Source: Helicobacteraceae bacterium
GTDB lineage: Bacteria; Campylobacterota; Campylobacteria; Campylobacterales; SZUA-545
Direction of reading: 5' to 3'
Assembly (NCBI GenBank): GCA_031276985.1
Contig: JAISMA010000148.1
Location: forward strand, 1 to 18,201
DNA: 18,201 bases
Numbering within the stretch: the first letter of the stretch is position 1; every line of letters begins with the position of its first letter. The position numbers were made by a program, and so were the translations under genes. Of the stretch, positions 6,828 to 14,776 are shown in pieces. Below the pieces are notes generated by a model. It searched no databases and was not told the DNA's origin. It saw only the letters and a program-made list of their open reading frames with translations.

Positions 6828-9064
6828 GCAACATTTCCGATAGACTGTTTAACGGTTTAGATTTCAAAGCGATCGGTAACAATCCAGACTTTAAGGAAGA
6901 TAGCGTTCGTGAAAGAATAATTCTGCCAATTCTTATGGAATTGGGTTATTCGCAAGATAATATAATTCGCAGTAAAACATTGCAACATCCGTTTTTGAAA
7001 GTTGGAAGCGGCAAGAAAATACCGATCAAGCTCATTCCAGATTATTTGTTAAAAGTTGGAGATTGCTACGCTTGGGTTTTGGACGCTAAAGCGCCAAATC
7101 AAAGCGTCGCAAGCGACGATAATGTCGGTCAGGCATACAGTTACGCAATGCATCCAGAAATTAACGCATCTTATTTTGCTTTATGCAATGGTTTAGAGTT
7201 TGCGCTATATCGCACAAGCCGCGTTCAAACTCCGATATTGTTTTTTAATGTCGAGGAAATAGATCGAAATATAGAAGCCTTAAAAGCGCTAGTTGCGCCG
7301 TCTAGTTTTAAGACGGGCAAAGAGATCGCTTATTTTATTGGTTTGGAAAGCAAGGAGTTTGACTATAAAACTCGTCCGCTATTGCAAGAAATTCCGGTAA
7401 AAAAACAAATGGCCAAACGACATTTTGGCGTTCATGGATATTTCACGCGACAATCATGGAATATCGTAGCGGAATATATTAAGAATTTTAGCAAACCAGG
7501 CGATTTGGTGCTTGATCCGTTTGGCGGTAGCGGCGTAACGGCAATTGAAGCGATGATGAACGGCAGAAAGGCGATTAATATTGATCTGAATCCTTTAGCC
7601 GTTTTTATTGTTCAAGCGTTAGTTGCGCCCGTTAACAGAACGGAATTATATGAAGCGTACGAAGCCATAAAAAAAGAATATCTAAAAAAAGCGCCAAAAA
7701 ATGACGACGATGTTGCAAAAGCGCTAAAAACGTACAAATTGCCAAAGAAGTTATCATTGCCAAGAAATTCAGACGTTGAGACAACCGATCGGCTATTTAG
7801 CGATAAGCAAACAGCGGAATTGTCATTGCTTAAATCAATCATAAAAAAACATAAAAATATAGGCGTGAAAAACGCTTTAATGCTTGCCTTTTCTAGTTCG
7901 CTTAATAAGCATAATTTGACGTTTCATTATACGAAAAGCTCGGGCGGAGGAGATAGCGGCGCATTTCGTTATTATAGATATAGAATTGCTCCAAATCCCG
8001 GAAATATGCCGCTAATGAATATATTTGAGACAAAATACAAAAAAATTAGCGCCGCCAAAAAAGAAATGGAATACTTTATTAACGATAAAACCATTAAAGA
8101 CATAAAAATTATTAAAGGAAGCGCAACCAATTTAGATTTTCTACCAAATGAAAGCGTCGATTATATCTATACCGATCCTCCCTACGGCAATAAGATTCCT
8201 TATCTTGATTTATCCGCTATGTGGAACGCTTGGCTTGATTTAGACGTTAGCGAAGAAGATTATCAATTAGAGGCGATCGAAGGCGGAGAACACAACAAAA
8301 CCAAAGACGAATATAACGATCTAATATCGCAAAGCATTAGCGAAATGTATCGCGTTTTGAAATTTGATCGTTGGCTTTCTTTTGTTTTCGCGCATAAAGA
8401 TCCAGAGTTTTGGCATTTGATTATAAATACCGCCGAAAGTTGCGGATTTGAATATATTGGCGCGGTTCCGCAAAAAAACGGTCAAACCAGTTTCAAAAAA
8501 CGGCAAAATCCTTTTACGGTTTTGTCAGGACAACTGATTATAAATTTTCGCAAAACCCGTAATCCAAGAGCAATAATGAGAGCAAATCTTGGCATGAATA
8601 TAGACGCGATCGTTACGCAAACTATCGAGGGCGTAATCGCCAAAAATAACGGCGCTACGCTAGAGCAGATAAACGACGAGCTAATCATCAAAGGACTTGA
8701 GCTTGGTTTTCTCGATCTGCTAAAAAAACAATACGTTGATTTAACGCCCGTGTTATCCGATCGTTTTGATTACGACGAGAGCGCTCAAAAATTTTTGATA
8801 AAAAAGAACGTTAAGTTTATGACAAATATAGACGTTCGCTTGCGTATTCAGTACTATCTAATTAGTTTTTTGCGGCGCATGGAGCGGGAGAATAAAGACG
8901 CGCATTTTGACGATATTGTTTTGGAGATAATGCCGCTTCTGAAAAATGGAATAACTCCCGAAGAGCAGACGATTTTAAGCGTTTTAGAATCGATCGCAGA
9001 TCGAACAGAGGGCGATTTGTGGCGGTTAAAACGCAAAGGTCAAGGCAGTTTCGATTTAATATAA
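6824..9064 (+). CDS. Fused PD-(D/E)xK nuclease and DNA methyltransferase (R-M-like)
   Basis: The product has 746 residues. Residues about 20-150 resemble the HsdR N-terminal nuclease: PD at 72-73, DAK at 87-89 (the Asp-x-Lys core) and a QxxxY motif at Q103-Y107. A methyltransferase follows, with SAM motif DPFGGSG at 231-237 (then NIDLNP) and catalytic DPPYGN at 451-456, followed by PYLDLSAMWNAWL. The order SAM motif, about 210 residues, DPPY resembles COG1743-like amino-methyltransferases rather than ordinary beta-class enzymes. Residues about 580-746 are helical and winged-helix-like. It could be a single-chain type IIG-like restriction-modification enzyme or a defence methylase; the target sequence is unknown. 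The gene is visibly richer in A/T than its neighbours, suggesting acquisition. It is ATGA-coupled to hisS, and speA starts 13 nt after its stop. Confidence 0.85.
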   Translation: MSNISDRLFNGLDFKAIGNNPDFKEDSVRERIILPILMELGYSQDNIIRSKTLQHPFLKVGSGKKIPIKLIPDYLLKVGDCYAWVLDAKAPNQSVASDDNVGQAYSYAMHPEINASYFALCNGLEFALYRTSRVQTPILFFNVEEIDRNIEALKALVAPSSFKTGKEIAYFIGLESKEFDYKTRPLLQEIPVKKQMAKRHFGVHGYFTRQSWNIVAEYIKNFSKPGDLVLDPFGGSGVTAIEAMMNGRKAINIDLNPLAVFIVQALVAPVNRTELYEAYEAIKKEYLKKAPKNDDDVAKALKTYKLPKKLSLPRNSDVETTDRLFSDKQTAELSLLKSIIKKHKNIGVKNALMLAFSSSLNKHNLTFHYTKSSGGGDSGAFRYYRYRIAPNPGNMPLMNIFETKYKKISAAKKEMEYFINDKTIKDIKIIKGSATNLDFLPNESVDYIYTDPPYGNKIPYLDLSAMWNAWLDLDVSEEDYQLEAIEGGEHNKTKDEYNDLISQSISEMYRVLKFDRWLSFVFAHKDPEFWHLIINTAESCGFEYIGAVPQKNGQTSFKKRQNPFTVLSGQLIINFRKTRNPRAIMRANLGMNIDAIVTQTIEGVIAKNNGATLEQINDELIIKGLELGFLDLLKKQYVDLTPVLSDRFDYDESAQKFLIKKNVKFMTNIDVRLRIQYYLISFLRRMERENKDAHFDDIVLEIMPLLKNGITPEEQTILSVLESIADRTEGDLWRLKRKGQGSFDLI

Positions 9065-9077
9065 GACGAGGATTAGC

Positions 9078-10922
9078 ATGAAAAACACGCCAAACGATTA
9101 CGGCTTGAGTATCTGGGGCGGCGATAACTTTACGATCGAAAACGGCAAAGTTTGCGTTAATAGCGGATCGCGCCCAGCGATCTTAGATATTGTCAACGAA
9201 ATTCGCACGGACGGCTATCGCGGTCCGCTTTTATTGCGCTTTCCGCACCTAGTAAAAAAGCAAATTCACAAGCTCTATAGCGCATTCAACAAAGCGCGAA
9301 AAGAGTACAAATACGGCGGGCGATTTCAGGCGGTTTTTCCGCTTAAAGTAAACCAATTTCCCAGCTTCGTAAAAATTTTAATAGACGAAGGCGAAAATTA
9401 CGGTTACGGCTTAGAAGCGGGTAGCAAAGCTGAGCTGATTTTGGCAATGGCGTATAACCGCGAAGACGCGCCGATTACCGTTAATGGTTTCAAAGACGAG
9501 GAGATGATTTCGCTTGGATTTATCGCCAAAGAAATGGGGCATGACATTACGCTTACGATCGAAGGGCTTGGCGAGCTTGAAACGATCTTGGATATGCAGC
9601 AAAAAACAGGCGATCCAATGCCAAAAATCGGCATTCGCATTCGCTTGCACACGGCGGGCATGGGCATTTGGGGCAAAAGCGGCGGCATAAACGCCAAATT
9701 CGGGCTGACCAGCACGGAGCTAATCCGCGCCGTTCAGTTGCTGAAAAAAGCGGGGCAGCTAAACAGACTAACGATGATTCACTTTCACATCGGCAGTCAA
9801 ATGGAAGATATTGCGCCGCTTAAGCGAGCTTTAAGAGAGGCGGGCAACATATACGCCGAGCTTAGAAAAATGGGCGCGATCAATCTAAAGGCGATCAATC
9901 TTGGCGGCGGTTTAGCGGTGGAATACTCGCAGGACGCGCAAAACAAAAGCGCCTCGTATTCGCTTCAGGAAGTCGCCAACGACGTGGTGTTTCTGCTGAA
10001 ATCAATCTGCGAAAACAAAGGCGCGGAAGAGCCTGATATTTTCACCGAATCTGGACGCTTTGTCGCCGCAAGCCACGCCGTTTTGATCGCGCCCGTGCTG
10101 GAACTTTTCACTCAAGAATACACTGAAAAAGCGCTTAATCTGAAAGAAAAAGGCAATCCGCCGCTGGTTAGCGAGCTTTACGATCTCTATCGAAGCATCA
10201 ACGAGAAAAACGCCGCCGAATATCTCCACGACAGCCTCGATCACATGGAATCCCTGCTTACGCTGTTTGATCTTGGCTATATCGACCTGCAAGATCGCTC
10301 AAACAGCGAGGTTTTGGTGCATTTGATTATTCGCAAAGCGCTGGATAGCGCCGCGCATTTAAGCGAACGCGATCGCCTTCAACAGCGCATTCAAGAGAAA
10401 TATCTGGTCAATTTCAGCCTCTTTCAGAGCGTGCCCGATTACTGGGGGCTTGGGCAGGAGTTTCCCATTATGCCGCTCGATAGACTCGATAGCAAACCGA
10501 CGCGATCGGCTAGTTTGTGGGACATCACCTGCGACAGCGACGGCGAAATCACCTTCAAAACCAAGCGTCCGCTCTTTTTGCACGACGTGAATTTGTTTGA
10601 TCGCAACTATTTTTTGGCGTTTTTCCTCGTCGGCGCGTATCAAGAGTCGCTCGGAATGCGCCACAATCTCTTTTCGCACCCCACCGAAGCGCTTGTCGAA
10701 ATTGACGACGAAGGCTATCGCATTAGCGAACTGAAGCCTTCCGCAAGTTTGCTGGACATACTCGACGACATCGATTACGACGTTACAGACGTGCAAAAAC
10801 AGCTAAAAAAACGCATAGAACGATCGGATCTGATACCCGAAGAAAAGCGTCAGGACGTGCTTGCCGAGTTGTATCTGTACCTAAGCGAAAACGGTTATCT
10901 GAAAACCACGCGGCTGGTCTGA
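9078..10922 (+). CDS. speA: Biosynthetic arginine decarboxylase
   Basis: This PLP enzyme converts arginine to agmatine and CO2, the first step of polyamine synthesis by the agmatine route. The 614-residue product is near the usual length (about 610-660). The PLP-binding lysine is K90 in FPLKVNQ. HFHIGSQ, LGGGLAVEY and FTESGRFV are the barrel phosphate- and substrate-binding motifs, and DITCDSDGEI contains the Cys/Asp pair that completes the active site across the dimer. ATG at 9078 is preceded by GAGGA at 9068-9072. It is the last gene of the operon, separated from the nuclease-methylase gene by 13 nt. In C. jejuni speA directly follows hisS. Confidence 0.97.
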   Translation: MKNTPNDYGLSIWGGDNFTIENGKVCVNSGSRPAILDIVNEIRTDGYRGPLLLRFPHLVKKQIHKLYSAFNKARKEYKYGGRFQAVFPLKVNQFPSFVKILIDEGENYGYGLEAGSKAELILAMAYNREDAPITVNGFKDEEMISLGFIAKEMGHDITLTIEGLGELETILDMQQKTGDPMPKIGIRIRLHTAGMGIWGKSGGINAKFGLTSTELIRAVQLLKKAGQLNRLTMIHFHIGSQMEDIAPLKRALREAGNIYAELRKMGAINLKAINLGGGLAVEYSQDAQNKSASYSLQEVANDVVFLLKSICENKGAEEPDIFTESGRFVAASHAVLIAPVLELFTQEYTEKALNLKEKGNPPLVSELYDLYRSINEKNAAEYLHDSLDHMESLLTLFDLGYIDLQDRSNSEVLVHLIIRKALDSAAHLSERDRLQQRIQEKYLVNFSLFQSVPDYWGLGQEFPIMPLDRLDSKPTRSASLWDITCDSDGEITFKTKRPLFLHDVNLFDRNYFLAFFLVGAYQESLGMRHNLFSHPTEALVEIDDEGYRISELKPSASLLDILDDIDYDVTDVQKQLKKRIERSDLIPEEKRQDVLAELYLYLSENGYLKTTRLV

Positions 10923-10984
10923 TCGCTAGCGCGAATTTCTTGCGCGAACGCATTGAATTTATTTTTATTTAAGTTTTTGCGCGG

Positions 10985-11017
10985 CATAATGTTGGCGGTT
11001 CATTTCACATCAAAGGA
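10985..11017 (+). promoter_or_regulatory. Promoter and RBS of the lipoprotein gene
   Basis: CATAAT (10985-10990) is preceded by a long T/A-rich tract (10957-10978), the usual look of Campylobacterota promoters. AAAGGA at 11012-11017 is 5 nt from the ATG at 11023. The lipoprotein is therefore probably its own transcription unit. No convincing terminator for speA is visible in 10923-10984. Confidence 0.45.
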
Positions 11018-11022
11018 CGACG

Positions 11023-12060
11023 ATGAGAACCGAGAATATACGGGGGGGGGGGGGGCGCAGAGCCTCTTTGCTAGTTAGCGCGTCAATCGCGCTGTTGTTG
11101 ATTGGTTGCGGCTCAAGCGGCGGCGGAGGCGGCTCAGGCAACAATCCAAGCGGCGACAAAAGCGACGAGCAGTTAGCCGCGGAGCTAACCGCCGATAAAA
11201 CTGAAATCACCGCCGAAAACGCGAAAGCGACAATAAAATTAATGTTCAGCGTTTTTAAGGAAGCGGAAAATATGTTTTCCGGCAATAATATGTTATTACA
11301 ACAGAAGCAAGTTTTGCGCGATCCGATTGAATTTTTGCAAAACAATCGCTCAAACGCAAGCGATCAGAGTTCGATATTTTCTTCCGCCCAATCGCTTGCA
11401 AGTAGTCGAATGGCTTGCTCAAACGACGGTTACATTGATTTTGAATTTTACGATTATGGCGTAAAAGAAACCGTCCATGATTGCGCGTTGAACGGCAATA
11501 TATACGACGGCTGGCAAACAAGCATATATTTGGATTTAAGCGGCGAATGGGCAGGTTATGTTTACGCTATGCAACTTAACACGGATTTAACCGTCAAAAC
11601 TAGCGATAATTTGCAAAGAAGAAGTCGCGGCGGCTATAAATACGGCGTTATGTCGTCGCCTTCACCTATGCAAAAAATGCTTGGCGCCAACGTCTCGCTT
11701 GAATACGAGGATAACGTCGGCAAAAAAGAGAGCGCGTTAGCGGATTTTACCCAAACTATTAGTTATGCGGATAATCACAGCGTATATCGCGGTTCTATGG
11801 GTTATCGCTACAACGGCGAACATATAGCTTTTGGCGTAAGAGGAGATACGCAAGGACATTGCGCTACCTCTTACGAAATTCCAAACAATGGATATGAAAT
11901 CGCAAGCGGATCGAATGGCGTAGAGATCAAAATTACGTATAACAATAACGTAAAAGTAGAGCTAATCAACGGCTCAAACAGCGTTATTGCGAAAATCTTT
12001 CCGGAGAACGCTTCGGCAACGGGCAGTTGCTCCGATTTTGTCGATTGGCTAAACAATTAG
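11023..12060 (+). CDS. Putative phase-variable surface lipoprotein, function unknown
   Basis: The product has 345 residues. The N-terminus is a lipoprotein signal: basic region MRTENIRGGGGRRAS, a hydrophobic stretch LLVSASIALLLIG, and the lipidated cysteine C29 in the lipobox LIGC. A Gly/Ser-rich linker (SSGGGGGSGNNPSGD) follows, then an acidic helical part (about 48-110), then a beta-rich domain with many Tyr, Gly and Asn. The mature part has four Cys (near 131, 150, 285 and 336), which could form two disulfides. No family is recognised. Fourteen consecutive G (11042-11055) encode residues 7-11; the present length keeps the frame open, while one G fewer or more gives stops within 18 codons. 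This suggests ON/OFF switching of a surface antigen. Confidence 0.82.
   Translation: MRTENIRGGGGRRASLLVSASIALLLIGCGSSGGGGGSGNNPSGDKSDEQLAAELTADKTEITAENAKATIKLMFSVFKEAENMFSGNNMLLQQKQVLRDPIEFLQNNRSNASDQSSIFSSAQSLASSRMACSNDGYIDFEFYDYGVKETVHDCALNGNIYDGWQTSIYLDLSGEWAGYVYAMQLNTDLTVKTSDNLQRRSRGGYKYGVMSSPSPMQKMLGANVSLEYEDNVGKKESALADFTQTISYADNHSVYRGSMGYRYNGEHIAFGVRGDTQGHCATSYEIPNNGYEIASGSNGVEIKITYNNNVKVELINGSNSVIAKIFPENASATGSCSDFVDWLNN
11042..11055 (+). repeat. Poly-G tract, 14 G (contingency repeat)
   Basis: Fourteen G residues form a homopolymer between ATACG-type coding sequence and CGCAGAG, 19 nt after the lipoprotein start codon. The reading frame is open at 14. With 13 the frame reads ...GAEPLC then stop; with 15 it reads ...GAQSLFAS then stop. 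Poly-G tracts of this length are the standard slipped-strand phase-variation element of Campylobacterota. The exact length in an assembly is uncertain because homopolymers are error-prone. Confidence 0.95.
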
Positions 12061-12143
12061 CCTTTCGATCTTGACGAATTGCGATTGTCGATTTTGTATC
12101 GTTATGCCGCTTTCAAAAATTGACTAAGCAATTAGCACCAGAT

Positions 12144-12168
12144 CGCTAAACGCTTCTCGCGTTTAGCG
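12144..12168. terminator. Strong hairpin after the lipoprotein gene
   Basis: CGCTAAACGC and GCGTTTAGCG form a perfect 10-bp stem with a 5-nt loop (TTCTC), 83 nt after the lipoprotein stop. There is no T-run on either side, so it is not a textbook intrinsic terminator. It may stop transcription, protect the 3' end of the mRNA, or be a further palindromic repeat. Confidence 0.45.
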
Positions 12169-12175
12169 CTCCCCT

Positions 12176-12302
12176 CCCGTCATTCTGCGCGATAGCCGCT
12201 TGAATTGCGATTGTATTTAGGGAATGGATTGGGCGACTACGCGCAGAATAACGGGAATGGACGCGGGTATGACGGGAGGCGAGGGTGATCGCGTAACGCT
12301 TT
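12176..12302. repeat. Palindromic repeat, copy A
   Basis: The core 12176-12255 has imperfect terminal inverted repeats: CCCGTCATTCTGCGCG at the left and the complement of CCCGTTATTCTGCGCG at the right. Between them is an interior containing GAATTGCGATTG and TTAGGGAATGGATTGGGCG. Similarity to copy B extends past the core to GTGATCGCGTAACGCTT at 12302. It is non-coding and miniature-transposon-like (no transposase). The ends resemble the very widespread GTCATTCTG-type intergenic repeats known from many bacterial genomes (recalled, not searched). Confidence 0.8.
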
Positions 12303-12404
12303 CCAATTGTCGTTTGCAGGTTTTGCGATCTGTTGCGTTATTAGCGACTTCTTTTTGTGAAAGTTTACATTACGCCGCCATACGCCGAAGCGCCCGCCCG
12401 CATA

Positions 12405-12515
12405 GCGTCATTCCGCGCGATAGCCGCTTAATTGCGATTGTATTTAGGGAATGGATTGGGCGACTACGCGCAGAATGACGGGAATGATAAGAGGCGAGGT
12501 GATCGCGTAACGCTT
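12405..12515. repeat. Palindromic repeat, copy B
   Basis: It is nearly identical to copy A over GTCATTC(C/T)GCGCGATAGCCGC, the GCGATTGTATTTAGGG interior, GACTACGCGCAGAAT and the trailing GTGATCGCGTAACGCTT, but is 16 bp shorter because it lacks the GGGTATGACGGG-type segment after the core. Both copies lie in the same orientation. The 12303-12404 spacer between A and B shows nothing recognisable. Confidence 0.8.
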
Positions 12516-12543
12516 CGATTGCGGTTTAGCGTGCTTGAAATCC

Positions 12544-14088
12544 TTATGAATCATACCCGTTCTCAAAAAAACAAATTGCAAACCAAACGGCAATCGCAAA
12601 ACTCTTTTGACTTTTTAATTTGGATACCAGCCTTCGCGGGTATGACGATTTGGAGTTGAGACGGCGCGAAGGTTTTAGGGAATAGATTCTGCGACTACGC
12701 GCAGAATGACAGAGGCGGCGTGGGTATGGCGAGAAAATGTGTTGTTTGCCAGAGCAAATTTGGGGGGCGTTGAAAACAAGGATAACGTCCGTTCCTTCGC
12801 CCTCTTTGCTTTTGATTTCGATTGTGCCGTTGTGAAACAGCGCGATATGTTTGACTATGGCGAGTCCAAGTCCCGTGCCGCCCGTCTTTTTTGACCTTGA
12901 TTTGTCGACGCGATAAAAACGCTCGAATACCCTGCTTTGCGCCTCTTTGGGAATGCCAATGCCGCTGTCGGACACGCAAACGACGACGTATTCGTCTTTT
13001 AAGGCAATTTTAAGTTTAACCGTTCCTTTTGGTTTGTTGTATTTGATCGCATTGTCAAGCAGATTGTAAAACGCCTCGAATATCATCGATCGCGATCCGC
13101 GAATAACGCCTTCGCCCTCCGCTCCAAGCGCGATGGCGCTTTCTTTGGCTTTGAACGAAAGCGCGCCGATCGCCTCCAGCGCGATCTCCTTTAGATCGAC
13201 AAGCTCAAACGATTCGCTTCCTTTGCCCTCGTCAAGCTCTGAAATTTTAATAATGTCCTCGATTAACGCGATCAGCCGCGCCGCCTCGTCTTTGATTTTC
13301 GCGTAGAACTCCCGTCTGTCGCCCTTTTTGACCATATCGCCGCACAACATCTCCGCGTAGCCGTAAATGCTTGTCAAAGGCGTTTTTAACTCGTGCGAAA
13401 CGTTTGCGGAAAATTCGCGGCGCATCTGCGTTAGTTTCGCGTTCTCGGCTAACTCGCGCTCTATGCGTTCGCGCTGTTCGGCAATCGTCCGCGCAAACGG
13501 AATAAGCTCTTTATAAGGCGCGGCAAACCGCGAAGCGATGTCGATTTTATTGATAGGCTCCACGATCCTTTTAGCCAAACTGCCCGCCATAATAAACGAA
13601 AGCGCCGCTATTGCCGCCGCCACGCCGATTATCGTCGGCAGGCTTCGCGCAAACGCGACAAACACGCTGCCAACCGTCGTCGCCGCGCGCGCCACCGATC
13701 CGTCGCTTAACCTGATCGCGTAGTAGTAGGTCTCCTCCTTGAGCGTGTCGGAAAACCGCTTGGATTCGCCCGCGCCGTTTTTTTGCGCGGCGATAAACTC
13801 TTTGCGATCGGCGTGGTTTGCAAGCGTTTCGGCGCTTATCGCTCCGTCGAATAGAACCGTTCCGTTTTGATCTATCACGCTAATTCTGACGCGATCATCG
13901 CCAAAAGCGCGCGCCTTTGCGATCGCCGCTTGCGCGTCAAGCGCGGCAAACGGCGCGATCAACGTTTTGAGCGACGTTCGCGCCTCGTTCGCAAAATGCG
14001 CGTAAAACGCCAACGAAAGCGCCAACGCGCTAAGCGTTAGCGTAACGCCAACCAGCGCCGTCATATAAATATATATCTGTTTTTTCAA
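12544..14088 (-). CDS. phoR: PhoR-like sensor histidine kinase with repeat-derived C-terminal tail
   Basis: The product has 514 residues. TM1 is at about 8-30, an extracytoplasmic segment spans 31-140, TM2 is at about 143-168, then a HAMP-like linker (AKRIVEPINKID). HisKA has the phospho-acceptor H232 in SHELKTPLTS. The ATPase domain has the N-box NLLDNAIKYN (342-351), G1 DSGIGIP (374-380), F-box FERFYRVD and G2 GGTGLG (403-408). It should phosphorylate the adjacent PhoB-like regulator when phosphate is low, with PstCAB-PhoU as the signal. The kinase fold ends near residue 440. The last 74 residues (PYPRRLCHSARSRR... to FENGYDS) are encoded by 12547-12768, which contains two intergenic-type repeats, so the original stop seems lost. 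The TTG start at 14088 has a weak RBS, 3 nt after the phoB-like stop. Confidence 0.9.
   Translation of the reverse strand: MKKQIYIYMTALVGVTLTLSALALSLAFYAHFANEARTSLKTLIAPFAALDAQAAIAKARAFGDDRVRISVIDQNGTVLFDGAISAETLANHADRKEFIAAQKNGAGESKRFSDTLKEETYYYAIRLSDGSVARAATTVGSVFVAFARSLPTIIGVAAAIAALSFIMAGSLAKRIVEPINKIDIASRFAAPYKELIPFARTIAEQRERIERELAENAKLTQMRREFSANVSHELKTPLTSIYGYAEMLCGDMVKKGDRREFYAKIKDEAARLIALIEDIIKISELDEGKGSESFELVDLKEIALEAIGALSFKAKESAIALGAEGEGVIRGSRSMIFEAFYNLLDNAIKYNKPKGTVKLKIALKDEYVVVCVSDSGIGIPKEAQSRVFERFYRVDKSRSKKTGGTGLGLAIVKHIALFHNGTIEIKSKEGEGTDVILVFNAPQICSGKQHIFSPYPRRLCHSARSRRIYSLKPSRRLNSKSSYPRRLVSKLKSQKSFAIAVWFAICFFENGYDS
12621..12647. repeat. Short palindromic repeat (ATACC...GGTAT type), inside the phoR-like 3' end
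   Basis: GGATACC and GGGTATG are inverted arms around CAGCCTTCGC. The layout matches the widespread GGATACCNNNNNNCGCGGGTATGAC-like intergenic repeats and resembles the Neisseria dRS3 design (inverted 5-6 bp arms with a variable centre). It is unusual here because it lies inside the reading frame of the histidine-kinase gene. Confidence 0.6.
12671..12717. repeat. Partial copy C of the palindromic repeat, inside the phoR-like 3' end
   Basis: GGTTTTAGGGAATAGATTC and GACTACGCGCAGAATGACAG match the right half of copies A and B. ATTCTGCG/CGCAGAAT forms a perfect 8-bp hairpin here. The left half is missing. The copy is translated on the minus strand as part of the kinase's C-terminal tail. Confidence 0.7.
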
Positions 14089-14091
14089 TGA

Positions 14092-14775
14092 TTATTCTTT
14101 AATTTTATAACCCACGTTCCTTATGGTTTTTATCATATTGCCCGCGTCTCCCAGCTTTTGGCGCAACGATTTTATATGCATATCCACCGTGCGACTTTCG
14201 CCAAGATAATCAAATCCCCACACGCGCTCCAGCAACATATTTCGCGTAAGCGCCGCGCCTTTCGCGCTCATCATATATTTGAGCAACTCAAACTCTTTGT
14301 ATGTTAGCGCGATCTCCTTTTGATGCGCGAAAACGGCGCGGCGATCGGCGTGCAATGTGATCGCGCCGATTGTGATCTCCTCGAACTTTTCCTCGCCGCA
14401 CCTGCGTAAAACCGCCTTGATTCGCGCTATAACTTCCAGCACCGAAAAAGGCTTCGCCACGTAATCGTCCGCGCCGAGATCAAGCCCTTTGATTCTATCC
14501 ATTTCAGAGCCTCTGGCGGTAAGCATAATAACGGGGATCGCTCTTGTTTTTTCGCTTTGTTTAAGCCGTTTAAGAATTGAAACGCCGTCTTCGCCCGGTA
14601 GCATAATATCCAGCAAAACCAGCGACGGCGACGCGGACTCCAGCGCGTTGCGAAACGCGATCGAATCGGCGAAGCCTTCCGCTTTAAAGCCCGCGGAATT
14701 TAGCGCGTACAACGTCATTTCGCGGATATTATCGTCGTCCTCGACTAGAAAAACGCTTCGCGCCCTTTTGCTCAT
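14092..14775 (-). CDS. phoB: PhoB-like response regulator (OmpR family)
   Basis: The product has 227 residues. The receiver domain (1-122) has the acidic pocket EDD (12-14), phospho-acceptor D56 in LLDIMLP, switch T86 in MLTAR and K108 in AKPF. The C-terminal winged-helix DNA-binding domain (about 130-225) includes LTYKEFELLKYM, a VWGFDYLGESRTVDMHIKSLRQKLG recognition region and the closing TIRNVGYKIKE. Phosphorylated, it would activate phosphate-starvation genes, probably including this operon. The gene starts 1 nt after phoU stops, with no clear RBS, so translation is probably coupled. The symbol is by context and architecture; Campylobacter calls its functional equivalent PhosR, which differs in sequence. 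Confidence 0.92.
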   Translation of the reverse strand: MSKRARSVFLVEDDDNIREMTLYALNSAGFKAEGFADSIAFRNALESASPSLVLLDIMLPGEDGVSILKRLKQSEKTRAIPVIMLTARGSEMDRIKGLDLGADDYVAKPFSVLEVIARIKAVLRRCGEEKFEEITIGAITLHADRRAVFAHQKEIALTYKEFELLKYMMSAKGAALTRNMLLERVWGFDYLGESRTVDMHIKSLRQKLGDAGNMIKTIRNVGYKIKE

Positions 14776-14776
14776 A

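Noticed and set aside
10923..10984. Possible terminator after speA
   Set aside because: The GCGCGAA/TTGCGCG pairing needs a bulge and gives only about 5 bp; too weak to annotate.
11056..11085. Twin-arginine (Tat) signal in the lipoprotein
   Set aside because: GRRASLL lacks the Phe/Leu pattern of a Tat motif; an ordinary Sec lipoprotein signal explains it.
12176..12515. CRISPR array
   Set aside because: Only two long repeats with one 102-bp spacer, and the repeats are themselves long palindromes; no cas genes.
12224..12659. Two plus-strand ORFs of 84 and 75 codons in the repeat region
   Set aside because: They are translations of repeats A and B and their flanks; the two share the same peptide fragments because the DNA is duplicated. 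No ribosome binding site.
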